Shown here in pieces: positions 51,023 to 62,523 of a stretch of DNA of 64,000 bases (position 1 is its first letter; each line of letters opens with the position of its first letter). The DNA is from Psoroptes ovis (lineage: Eukaryota > Arthropoda > Arachnida > Sarcoptiformes > Psoroptidae): NCBI GenBank assembly GCA_002943765.1, contig PQWQ01000032.1, positions 124,001 to 188,000 of the forward strand. Direction: 5' to 3'. The notes beneath the pieces were generated by a model. The model saw only the letters and a list, made by a program, of their open reading frames with translations. It searched no databases and was not told the DNA's origin. The translations under genes and the position numbers were made by a program.

Positions 51023-53501
51023 ATGACCGATTCGAATCCGATATCAACATCGTCATCACCAACATTACCAATGATGACAACAACAACAACGCCACCAATA
51101 ATGATGGTAGAAAGCCAAAATGATAAAGAATTCGATTTCACCCTATGGGATTTTGCCGTATTCATTGCAATGTTATCGGCATCATCCGGTATCGGTATTT
51201 ATTTTGCTTACAAAGTTAGTAATTAGTTAGTTATAGACTGTGAAAAATGATCTTCTAATTCATAATAATTGAAATATTCAACAGAATCGTAAAAATCATT
51301 CCAATAAAGATTTTCTAACATCGAATAAATCGTTGAGTTTATTCCCGGTGGCAATGTCATTGTTGGCTAGCTTTCAAAGTTCAGTGACAATCCTAGGGTA
51401 TCCAGCCGAAATGTTTTATCGTGGTACACAATTTTGGTATGTTATTTAAGTGTATTTTTTTGGCTTTGAAATGATTTTTACCCTATTCAACAAAAACCAG
51501 GATGGTCATAATATCAAGTTTAGCTGCCAGTACGATTGCCGCCGAACTATTTTTACCTGTTTTTTATCGTTTAAATTTTATATCAGTTAATCAATATTTA
51601 GAACAACGTTTTCGTTCCACACGTGTCCGTTTAGCTGTATCATTTTCATTTTTATTATGTACAGTACCATATATGGGTGTTGTATTATATGGACCATCAT
51701 TAGCGCTTGAAACTGTAACGGGATTAAGTGTAACAGCATCGATTTTGATAATTGGTTGTATTTGTACCTTATACACGTCCATAGGCGGTATCAAAGCTGT
51801 AGTTTGGACCGATGTTGTACAAGTGTTCTTAATGTTTGCCGGTTTATTCGTTGTAATGATAAGGGTATGTGAATTTTTTCGATTGTTAATTATTAACCCT
51901 TTTAAAATTGGCTTCATTCATTAGGGGTTTTATCTGGCCGGTGGTATTGAAAAAGCATTTGAAACATCACACAAATATGGCCGTTTACAATTTTTCAAGT
52001 ATGTATTTTAAGTGTATAAAAATTATAAAAGGCTATTCATTGATTGATTGATTCATTTTTCCTTAGTTCTGAAATCAATATTTATTCAACTACAACATTT
52101 TGGAATTGTGTCATCGGTATGGGAACAATGTGGAGTGGTAATTATGCCACAAGTCAAACCGAAGTACAACGATATTGTAATGTAACCACTCAACGTAGAG
52201 CTAAATTGTAAGTTGATTAATTGATTGATTGATTAAATGATTTCAACCCTTTTATTTCGACAGATCTTTATATGTAAATTTTTTAGGTGTAGCGTTTCTT
52301 ATAAGCTGTGCATGTCTTTGTGGCATAGCATTATTTGCCGTTTATTCAGATTGTGATCCACTTCGTAGCGGTGCTATCACCAAAACTGATCAATTAATGC
52401 CGTATTTTGTTATGAATCACCTGCGGCATTTACCTGGTATGGCTGGCCTATTCGTATCATGTGTATTCAGTGCTTCGCTGTCGACGATGAGCTCTGGATT
52501 CAATGCCCTAGCTACTGTTACATATGATGATTTCTTGTCGCGTACCAGTATACATAAATTGCCTGAAAAACAAATTCAACAAATCAGTAAGCTGATTGCA
52601 TTCACTTATGGTATGGCTGCCATTGCAATGGCATTCGTTGTTAGTCAAATTGATTCAATTCTTGAAGCTGCCATTTCTATTGCCGGTGCTCTTGTCGGTC
52701 CAATGTTTGGTCTTTTTCTTTGTGGAATCCTTGTGCCGTTTGCTAATAGTTTTGTAAGTATTTTCCACAATCATCTCTATTTAAATGACTAATAATATTT
52801 TTCTCAATGTTTAGGGTGTACTTTGCGGATTATTTGGTGGAGAATTATTCGGTATTTGGGTACTGATCGGTTCATTACTGTATCCTAAACCAGCTCAATT
52901 ACTCGAAACAATTACTGAATGCTCGGAATATGGATCTCATTTAAATGTTACCAGCCTAAATTCACCAAGTACTTATCTTATGATTCCGATCACCACTACA
53001 ATGTCTCCACCAATGGATGAACGTGAAGGCCTATTAAAATTATATCATTTATCTTATCTTTTAGTACCAGTATTTGGTTGTATTATATCATTAACATTGA
53101 GTATTATTTGCTCATTAATCTCAGGTGGCCATCGACAAATCGATAGCATTAGTCCTGAATATTTGAGTCGATTAGCTTGGCTAATATGGCCTAGAAAATT
53201 ATTGCCAAGTAAATATCCATACGATACTGCCAATGATCAGCGAACATCTTCAATGACAAATTCATTATCATTATTATCGAATGGTACAACGATGATTGTC
53301 ACCAAAAATGATTCGAATAATAATGAAAATTCGCGCATTTATCAACAATCTCTCAACAAATATCCAAAATATAATACAAATGACAGTTTAACTTTGAAAA
53401 ATACCAACATAGATCAATCGCAACTACAAACAGTGAAAACAAAGAATCTTATCGACCAAAACGATGAAGGGGTGATAAGTAAAACATCGTCAAATTTATG
53501 A
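51023..53501 (+). CDS. SLC5-family sodium-coupled solute transporter
   Basis: Sodium:solute symporter, probably of the multivitamin/monocarboxylate (SLC5A6/A8/A12-like) branch common in arthropods. Seven exons, 51023-51214, 51285-51436, 51501-51864, 51925-51998, 52067-52207, 52264-52753 and 52815-53501, join to 699 residues. About 13 hydrophobic segments. Family motifs: SLLASFQSSVTILGYPAEMF, YTSIGGIKAVVWTDVVQVFL, QTEVQRYCNVTTQRRAKLSL, FSASLSTMSSGFNALATVTY and AGALVGPMFGLFLCGILVP. An N-terminal Thr/Pro-rich tail precedes the first helix, and the cytosolic C-terminus is Asn/Ser-rich. Substrate cannot be read from sequence. A polyadenylation signal sits at 53738. Confidence 0.92.
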
Positions 53502-53619
53502 TTGGAGAAATATGAGAATTTTTCGTGACTATCATTTGTATATAAAACTAATTTGATTCAAATTATAATTCATGGTCCAAAATATTTTATTATCAACAAA
53601 AGTACAGGGAAATTGAAAA

Positions 53620-53684
53620 ATCTACACCAGTGATTTCCAAAATTTCTGGAGCCATCGCCAACTTTGGGAATCACTGATCTACAC
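53620..53684. mobile_element. 49-bp hAT-type miniature element with 8-bp TSD
   Basis: Perfect 8-bp direct repeats ATCTACAC (53620-53627 and 53677-53684) bracket a 49-bp unit starting CAGTGATTTCCAAA and ending TTTGGGAATCACTG (one mismatch between arms). Terminal CAG..CTG, the sequence CAGTGATTCCCAAA and the 8-bp duplication are hAT hallmarks. It lies in the SLC5 3' UTR. Confidence 0.8.
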
Positions 53685-53708
53685 GCTTTGTTTTTTCATT
53701 TTATTAAA

Positions 53709-53778
53709 TTTTAATTATTTTTTGTTATAAATGTATAAATAAAAATGGTTATGATTTGTCAATGATTCAAGTTTGGTT
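53709..53778. repeat. Direct repeat flanking the minisatellite, left copy
   Basis: 70 bp beginning TTTTAATTATTTTTTGTTAT and ending GATTCAAGTTTGGTT, about 90% identical to 56076-56146. It contains the SLC5 AATAAA. Confidence 0.85.
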
Positions 53779-53785
53779 CACTGAA

Positions 53786-56060
53786 TCTAAGGCTGTGATC
53801 TTTGCTTTTTTCAAAATTTTCGAAAATTTCCACGTACTATAGCCATAGATTTTTTCGAAAAATTCAAAAATTTTGACGATGGATAGCCTTAGATTTTTTC
53901 GATTTTTCGAAAAATTTTGACGATGGTTAGCCTTAGATTTTTTCGATTTTTTCGAAAAATTTTGACGATGGTTAGCCTTAGATTTTTTCGAAAAATTCAA
54001 AAATTTTGACGATGGTTAGCCTTAGATTTTTTCAAAATTTTCGAAAATTTCCACGTACTATAGCCTTAGATTTTTTCGAAAAATTCAAAAATTTTGACGA
54101 TGGATAGCCTTAGATTTTTTCAAAATTTTCGAAAATTTCCACGTACTATAGCCTTAGATTTTTTCGATTTTTCGAAAAATTTTGACGATGGTTAGCCTTA
54201 GATTTTTTCGATTTTTCGAAAAATTTTGACGATGGATAGCCTTAGATTTTTTCGATTTTTCGAAAAATTTTGACGATGGATAGCCTTAGATTTTTTCGAT
54301 TTTTCGAAAAATTTTGACGATGGTTAGCCTTAGATTTTTTCGATTTTTTCGAAAAATTTTGACGATGGTTAGCCTTAGATTTTTTCGAAAAATTCAAAAA
54401 TTTTGACGATGGTTAGCCTTAGATTTTTTCAAAATTTTCGAAAATTTCCACGTACTATAGCCTTAGATTTTTTCGAAAAATTCAAAAATTTTGACGATGG
54501 ATAGCCTTAGATTTTTTCGATTTTTCGAAAAATTTTGACGATGGATAGCCTTAGATTTTTTCGATTTTTCGAAAAATTTTGACGATGGTTAGCCTTAGAT
54601 TTTTTCGATTTTTTCGAAAAATTTTGACGATGGTTAGCCTTAGATTTTTTCGAAAAATTCAAAAATTTTGACGATGGTTAGCCTTAGATTTTTTCAAAAT
54701 TTTCGAAAATTTCCACGTACTATAGCCTTAGATTTTTTCGAAAAATTCAAAAATTTTGACGATGGATAGCCTTAGATTTTTTCGATTTTTCGAAAAATTT
54801 TGACGATGGTTAGCCTTAGATTTTTTCGAAAAATTCAAAAATTTTGACGATGGTTAGCCTTAGATTTTTTCAAAATTTTCGAAAATTTCCACGTACTATA
54901 GCCTTAGATTTTTTCGAAAAATTCAAAAATTTTGACGATGGATAGCCTTAGATTTTTTCGAAAAATTCAAAAATTTTGACGATGGATAGCCTTAGATTTT
55001 TTCGAAAAATACAAAAATTTTGACGATGGTTAGCCTTAGATTTTTTCGATTTTTCGAAAAATTTTGACGATGGATAGCCTTAGATTTTTTCGAAAAATAC
55101 AAAAATTTTGACGATGGATAGCCTTAGATTTTTTCGAAAAATTCAAAAATTTTGACGATGGATAGCCTTAGATTTTTTCGAAAAATACAAAAATTTTGAC
55201 GATGGATAGCCTTAGATTTTTTCGAAAAATTCAAAAATTTTGACGATGGATAGCCTTAGATTTTTTCGAAAAATACAAAAATTTTGACGATGGATAGCCT
55301 TAGATTTTTTCGAAAAATTCAAAAATTTTGACGATGGATAGCCTTAGATTTTTTCGAAAAATACAAAAATTTTGACGATGGATAGCCTTAGATTTTTTCG
55401 AAAAATACAAAAATTTTGACGATGGTTAGCCTTAGATTTTTTCGATTTTTCGAAAAATTTTGACGATGGATAGCCTTAGATTTTTTCGAAAAATACAAAA
55501 ATTTTGACGATGGATAGCCTTAGATTTTTTCGAAAAATTCAAAAATTTTGACGATGGATAGCCTTAGATTTTTTCGAAAAATACAAAAATTTTGACGATG
55601 GATAGCCTTAGATTTTTTCGAAAAATTCAAAAATTTTGACGATGGATAGCCTTAGATTTTTTCGAAAAATACAAAAATTTTGACGATGGATAGCCTTAGA
55701 TTTTTTCGAAAAATACAAAAATTTTGACGATGGATAGCCTTAGATTTTTTCGAAAAATTCAAAAATTTTGACGATGGATAGCCTTAGATTTTTTCGAAAA
55801 ATACAAAAATTTTGACGATGGATAGCCTTAGATTTTTTCGAAAAATTCAAAAATTTTGACGATGGATAGCCTTAGATTTTTTCGAAAAATACAAAAATTT
55901 TGACGATGGATAGCCTTAGATTTTTTCGAAAAATTCAAAAATTTTGACGATGGTTAGCCTTAGATTTTTTCAAAATTTTCGAAAATTTCCACGTACTATA
56001 GCCTTAGATTTTTTCGATTTTTCGAAAATTTCCACGTACTATAACCTTAGATTTTTTTTG
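53786..56060. repeat. 44-bp-unit minisatellite with higher-order structure
   Basis: About 2.27 kb, roughly 51 tandem units. Every unit starts with TAGCCTTAGATTTTTTC and contains a small palindrome around TTTTTTCGAAAAA. Three main types: A (TCGAAAAATTCAAAAATTTT, 44 bp, with a TACAAAAA subtype), B (TCGATTTTTCGAAAAATTTT, 44 bp) and C (ends TTTCCACGTACTA, 46 bp). In the left half the types recur as an A-B-B-B'-A-C cassette; in the right half the two A subtypes alternate as 88-bp dimers. Type C units close both ends. No coding function; open frames across it are by-products of the repeat. Confidence 0.97.
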
Positions 56061-56075
56061 AAAAAAAAAATTTTA

Positions 56076-56146
56076 TTTTAATTATTTTTTGTTATAAATG
56101 TAAAAATAAAAATGTTTATGATCCGGTCAATGATTCAAGTTTGGTT
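56076..56146. repeat. Direct repeat flanking the minisatellite, right copy
   Basis: Second copy of the 70-bp sequence at 53709-53778 in the same orientation, with a few substitutions and a one-base indel (TTTG versus CCGG). Confidence 0.85.
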
Positions 56147-56230
56147 TAAATTGTTTATACATGTTCTACAAATCAAAACAAAAAAAAAATTACTTTTTAC
56201 TATGGAATGACACTCAATTGAATTTATTAA

Positions 56231-59200
56231 TTATACCTTTTCTTCCATATCGGGAACACGTGATAGAAAATCAATAATTTCATTATTATCAACAGAATTT
56301 GGTGATCGAAATTTTTTCGTAAATTGATTAATGCCCCACAATAAAATCAAATATCGTATAGGAATGAAATAAAATATGATCGTTGTTCCGGTCATACATA
56401 TGACAGCTAACCATGTTAAATAAGGCACTGTGAAATTTGTAGCACTTGTTGATGTTAAATAAAGAAAAAAAAACAGATTTACTATCAATCAAATAATCAG
56501 AAAATTATCAGCCATACTTTTTGCAACGTTCAATATACGATGCAATTTGTCCAATAATCAACATGACCAGTGTTGATAAATCTTGAACTGTATGTAGCTT
56601 TTCTTTGAATGTTTTCTTATCAACTGGTTTATCATCGAAATCATCATCAATCATTTTGGTTTCATCAATATAATCAATGTTATTATAATCAAGATAATCA
56701 CCATAATCATCACCGTAATCATCATTAACATATTCATTTATGAATGTATTTAAAAATGTTTGTTTCGATTGTTGTTTAGCGGATTGTTGTCCAAATCTTT
56801 GATTATTACGTTTTAAATATTGTCTGAAGCGAATGGTGGCATAATTCATTAATATGTACATTACCAAAACCAATGGTATCATGTAGAATTCGAAATAATA
56901 AACCGAAGTGAGAAATGTTATGAATGCCAATATGGAACGTGTCGGTGATTCCCATTGTATACATGAATGTAGAAATTGTGCAATTTCCAGGAATTCTAAG
57001 CATATATTTTTCAATCTCATTGCATTACGAATGAATATTGTTCGTTTGAATTTGATTTCATTTTGTACATATTTTGTTGGCCGAGGTCTGAATGTAAGAA
57101 TGCTTGCTTTCAACTACGATTAAAGATTAGAATAAATTCAAATTGAAAACAAATCGAAAGAATTCGGGTTCTACTGACCATATTATATTCGATCCAACAC
57201 TCGAGATAAATTTGACCTTTAGCACGATGTCTTAGCTTTTTATCTTTCAATGCATACCATTGTTTTTCACCATTTCGTATTTTCAATAAAGGTATCATGA
57301 TTTTCCCTAGGAATTCGGCTCGATCTTTGTCTTCATCATATACGCTAATCTCCAGCACATCATGTATATCGTTTATTTTACTAAAAAATTAGGCAATGAT
57401 ACTTGATAAATGTCCAATTCATCATTCATATTCTCATAGTACTTACAATTTGAATAATTTATTCCATTCAGGTGATAATGTTTTGTATTCGGTACTGGTA
57501 CGCAGACGTTGATTGACCAGTTCAAGAACACAAAATGGGTCAGATTTTCCATTTAAATCGGCTGATGCTAAATTTTCTGCACGATGTACTGTATTGTGAG
57601 TGAACATTTAATTATTTATTCAAGATTGTTAGTTAGTCATTACAATAATCAAATACCTTTGACAATTAATGTCCCGATATCGAATAAGTTATCATATAAA
57701 TGATTTAAATCCTTCGAAATAAAATAATTAATTTTTGTAAATGAATCAATATCTATGAGACTAACCTTGAAATTTTCAATCGAAAATAATCGCTTAAAAG
57801 GTGCAAGCTGTTGCCGCTGTGCCAACAAATTCATTATATCCTTTTCATTGCTTTGTCTTGCTATTGAATTGGATTGTAAACCAGTGATCGTAATAAGTAC
57901 TTCAATATTTGCTTGAGAATTATTATTTGATAATATTGTCGAATTTTGATGATTATTCATTTTATTAATAGAATCATTTGATAATGAATAAACAAAATGA
58001 TGTGTATATTCTGGTTGTAATTCACTTAGATCAGTGCAAACTTTATAAACATAATTATTAGCGACTTGTTGCGGTTGATTAGGCTGTTGCTGTTGATGTT
58101 GTTGTTGTTGTTGTTGTCCAATATAAGTGATAATTATTTCCAATACTTTTGATTGATCAGCATATAAATGAAAATCAAATTGTTCACCCCAATACGGACA
58201 AGTTACAGCCTTGGCTACCGATTTACTTTTATATTTTTCCATACCTAATCTCATTCGTACACAATAATCATGATCAAGTTTTAGCTCATTACCTTTAATG
58301 AGAACAATCGATACAATTGAATCATATAGCTGTGATCTAATACGTTTATTCGTTTGCCCATTTGAAGCAGTTACGGTTGTCCATTTACCCCGGCCATAAT
58401 AATATTCACGTTCTTCCAGTGATTTTGGATTCAAACGTATCGATAATACGATACGACCCCTGTACATTGAATTCGACTTGTTATTTTCAGTGTAACTTAG
58501 ATTTTCACGAAGACAAACTTCAAGATCTGTGGTTCTATTAAGAATTTTGAAAAAAATCACATTAAACATTCTTCATACAACAAACATATTACATAATACA
58601 TACATTCCTGGTTCCAATTTACCGAGATCAATGGTAGCCATACCAAGAAAATCATCAATCGAAAATAAATCATAATCAAATACTTTAATTTTCAGCGGTT
58701 CATCAATATTATCCAGTGATAGAACAAAATATTCATCCCATTTTGGATTCAATGTTTTATATTTAATTTGACTTTTATATAGTACACGATTATTCCAAAT
58801 AAATTTACAATATGGATCACTAGTACCACAGCTATCTTTGGCCAATAAATTTTCACCATATTTCAAATGGACATCAATCTGATAGAATGGATATTGTGAT
58901 GATAATCGATTCGATTGTTGTTTTTGCTGCTGCTGTTTATCATCATTTTCATTCTATTCATTTGAAAAAGATTGAAAATGATTAAATTGATTAGAGTCTT
59001 CTATGTTTGACCCATTTTATTGAAATAATTTGTTTTAAAAATTGAATTTACACACAAGGTTATAGGTGTTAATAGGTTGAAAAAATAATGTTAAAATAAC
59101 TCACATTATTTTCATCAATTAATGCTTCATCATCATTATTGTTTTTCAATGTCGTTGATTGAGTCATTAATGTTTTCAATGAATCATTGTCATCATCTGC

Positions 59201-60667
59201 ACAATCATTTTCATGAATGTCATGAAGCTCATTATTATTATCATCAGTAATATTTGAATTATGACAATCAAATGCTTTAGAATCATTAATAAGTTCATTT
59301 ACAATTGTTTCATTGTTCGGTAAAGAATTTTGATTTTTGAACACTGATGTATTGTTATCACCATCAATATAATTATCAACTGATTCATTATCACTGGTCA
59401 TTTTTGATGGACATGAATCATCATCTTGAACGGATGGAATGATTGATAGTTTTTTACGTTTTTGTCGATCATACAAAAATAATCGATAAATATTACGTTT
59501 ACGTGATTTTTTTACTTTTTTTATTGTTTCATTTGATGAATATTTATCTTCATTATTAGTGTAATTACCACCAATACTATTACACGATAAACCATCAGAA
59601 TCTTCGGTCGATATAATTGGTTCACTCATCAATGGTTCATTACTTGATAAATTGCCATTGATTGTCGTTAGATTTGTCATCGATATTGCACGACGATTTT
59701 CTTGATTAATCATCGACAAGGATTTCTTTCGTTTCACAGATAATGGTGACATCATGACAACACTGTTTGTCGTATGGATATTTTTATTATTCATTTTTTT
59801 CGATTGTTTTGATGATTTTTTATTCGAATTATTATTGGAATTATTGGATTGATCTGGATCATAATCACTTGGTTGTGTATCACAGTCCGTTGTATTGATT
59901 GTGGCTGTAATCGGTTGTTGAGTCGGTGTTAAACGTTTAAATAAATATTTAAGACTTGTTCTTGAAAATGAACGCTTTTTTGATCTTAATTTTACATCAT
60001 TCGAATGTAATGGACTGGGCAATGTTGATGATGCACCAGATGAATAATTTGAATTGTCATTCGATTCATTATTTATGATATCATTATTGATTATTTTATT
60101 TATTATATTATTATCATTGTTATTATGATCATCATGATGATCATCATATTCATATTCATAATCGAAATCATCTTCACTTTCATTTGATGAATGATCATCG
60201 ATCATCATCATTGTTTTTTTCTTATTCCTCAATTTCATCATTGATTTTCGTAGCTTTTTAACTTTAGCCGATGACATTTTAGTGCTGTGTTTTGTTTTCA
60301 TTGTTGAATGTGCATCAGCCTTATCAGTACCAGATGATACTAATGATGATTTATTTGAATAATAATTATTATTTGATTGTGCTTTATTATTGATGGTTGA
60401 TTGTTGTTGTTGTTGTGGTTGAATACCGAATAGCAATTGATCACAACGATCAATGAAAAATGAATTATTATGATAAATAAAATATAGCAAAGGTATTGAA
60501 ATGCATAACCAAAAAAATGTTGAATAAGGTAACAGTGGGATATAAACAATGGCAAACATGCAAAATAAACGTGGTGATATGAATCGGAAACGATATTGTT
60601 TCCAACGGGGTAATATCACACGATATATTGGATGCATTTCATAATGATCATGATGTATTCGTGGCAT
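56231..60667 (-). CDS. Mctp: MCTP: multiple C2 and transmembrane domain protein
   Basis: ER-anchored Ca2+-binding C2 protein involved in membrane contact and synaptic homeostasis. Eight exons (59105-60667, 58604-58953, 57766-58534, 57657-57711, 57447-57588, 57179-57380, 56518-57113, 56231-56444) join in frame to 1296 residues. Three C2 domains: LAKDSCGTSDPYCKFIWNNR; MRLGMEKYKSKSVAKAVTCP; then LASADLNGKSDPFCVLELVN continuing into ISVYDEDKDRAEFLGKIMIP. The C-terminus has two transmembrane regions (YFEFYMIPLVLVMYILMNYA, WLAVICMTGTTIIFYFIPIR) and ends NNEIIDFLSRVPDMEEKV, as in all MCTPs. The second C2 lacks the usual aspartates. The 521-residue first exon is Ser/Asn/Lys-rich with a hydrophobic segment near residue 33-66, absent from vertebrate MCTPs. 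A 54-bp frame-preserving intron (57712-57765) separates exons 3 and 4. Confidence 0.93.
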
Positions 60668-61312
60668 TTTTTCAACGAAAAAAAAAATTCGAAATTCGAA
60701 TCAAATCAAAGAATTTCAAATTTATAATTTCAAAGATGATTTCAAGGGTTAAATCAATCTTAAAATGTTTAAATGTCAAGTTAGATTTGGGTTTATCATC
60801 GGGTTTTTATATGAACTTGTTGAATATAGCTTTGGCTTCATTCACACAATAATTTGTGATTACGATTTTCGATTCACGTAATTGGCCAGCATATAACACC
60901 AAATAACTTACAACACACAAATATCAAATACAAATAGATTTACGATTAAATATTCACACACACAATCGACAATCCAACAAAAACAGCAGCAACAGCAATT
61001 GATTTGTTGATTGTTTAATTTTGTTGTAATAATTTCATCAATTTCAATTGTTTTGTTTTATCACACAAAATTGTGCTGTATTTTTTGATTGCAGCCAATC
61101 AAACAAACCAAACCGACCAATCAAAATTGACCAAAAATGAACAAAACAAATCACAAATCACAGTAAACACAATTAACAAATTGACAAAAACAATATAACA
61201 CAACAACAACAACAAATTCAATCAATCAATCAATTGATCAATCAAACTATGATGATCGATTAATGGAAATATCGTCAATTTGTTTTGCATATTATTGTAT
61301 TTATATCCGAAT
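60668..61312. other. MCTP 5' region, no gene seen
   Basis: Upstream of the MCTP ATG, with an in-frame stop before it and no acceptor, so this is 5' UTR/promoter. Contains AAC/CAA-rich simple sequence around 61000-61230. Confidence 0.4.
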
Positions 61313-61515
61313 GTCTATGACAGTCATTCTCAACCGGTGTTCCGCGGCACTTTAGTGTTCCGCCAGAATCCAAAAATGTGCCGCCAAATTTCGGAAATCT
61401 AACTCATTCCTTTACTATTCCCTTACTTGGTGTGCCGCAAGATTTTGGAAATAAAGGCTTTTCCTTTTTTCAGTGTGCCGCGGCGAAAAAAAGGTTGAGA
61501 ATGACTGGTCTATGA
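61313..61515. mobile_element. 187-bp hAT-type non-autonomous element with 8-bp TSD
   Basis: Perfect 8-bp duplications GTCTATGA (61313-61320 and 61508-61515) flank a 187-bp unit with 15-bp perfect terminal inverted repeats CAGTCATTCTCAACC. Inside the termini GCCGCGGCAC-like blocks occur on both sides (TTCCGCGGCAC, GTGCCGCGGCG), typical of hAT-superfamily MITEs. GC content stands out from the surroundings. No transposase. Confidence 0.92.
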
Positions 61516-61877
61516 CATACATATATCGATAAAGTACGTGCGTATGTTTTGGTGTTGTTGTTGTGTTTGTAACTTTTAAATGATAATTTATCGACAATTC
61601 ATTTAGCCATTCGATTGAATTGTGTTTCGATCATATTTTCGATTAACCAAATAATAGAGTTTGTTGAGCAATGATGCATCAACAAATGAATAAATAAGTA
61701 TGGAAAATTATTAAAATTAAATCTGTTCATTCAGAGATTATGGAATAAATTTTATTTGATTTTGATTTCACAATTCTTCGAAGATTATTCTTTTTTGGTC
61801 AAAATTTTAAGAAAAATTTCAAGTCATTCAATATTCTGACAAAGACGGCTCTGTGTGTGTGCAATGCCGTAATGGAT

Positions 61878-62060
61878 AATTTTTTTTTTCATTTTTCAAG
61901 TCTTAATTACAGTGATTAAAGTTTTAATTCATAGTTTTAAAGTTTTATTTCGTAATTTTATAGTTGCAAATTACATTGAAAATTACGAAATTTAATTTTA
62001 AAACTCTGAATTAAAACTTGAATCATTGTAATTAAGACTTGAAAAATGAAAAAAAAAATT
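61878..62060. repeat. Outer perfect palindrome around MITE copy 5
   Basis: 61878-61909 and 62029-62060 are perfect inverse copies of 32 bp (AATTTTTTTTTTCATTTTTC, then AAGTCTTAATTA). With the 119-bp MITE and one TA removed they would join as one uninterrupted palindrome. Confidence 0.9.
61908..62030. mobile_element. 119-bp palindromic MITE, copy 5
   Basis: Element 61910-62028 with TA on both sides, beginning CAGTGATTAAAGTTTTAATT. It sits at the centre of a larger palindrome (61878-62060). Confidence 0.85.
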
Positions 62061-62297
62061 ATTCTGGAAATTTTGAGAATTCAATGAAATCAAAATCAAA
62101 TCAAATGATAAATCAGATTGATTTGATTGGTTGAAATATTCAATCGTTCATACATCATTCATTCCGATTCCTTTTTAATTTCAATTTTAATTTAAAACAA
62201 ACAAATTTTGAAATTGAAATTGCAGTTTTTATAATGAAAAATAATAAAATCGAATCAAATAATAAGTTTTGATAATCTAATCACATTACAAAATATA

Positions 62298-62383
62298 TTA
62301 GTGTTGTCCGAAAAGTTTTGACCAATTTTCATGAACAATGGCTATGCGATTGAGCCGAATGAACTTTTCGGACAGCCTGATAT
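62298..62383. mobile_element. Mariner-like mini-element M4 (inverted orientation)
   Basis: TTAGTGTTGTCCGAAAAGTT on the left and GAACTTTTCGGACAGCCTGA on the right. Its reverse complement matches M1-M3 (TTCATTCGGCTCAATC), with a slightly longer centre. Confidence 0.6.
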
Positions 62384-62523
62384 TGAACGAAGGGAAATCG
62401 ATGTATTTTAAAAGGACAAAAAAGGATATTTCATTTTGAAAAATCGGAAAAAATTATTATCAAAATTTGAAATCTCTCAAAATTACATAATATCAAAATC
62501 AAACAAACATGAAAACAACATAC

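Noticed and set aside
53767..54000. Minus-strand frame reading as Lys/Ser/Phe/Asn repeats
   Set aside because: It is a translation of the minisatellite units, which are A/T palindromes; no start context or conservation.
53786..56060. Repeat array considered as CRISPR-like
   Set aside because: Units are contiguous with no unique spacers, in a eukaryotic genome.
61415..61597. 60-codon minus-strand frame
   Set aside because: Overlaps the 187-bp hAT element and its edge; no coding signal.
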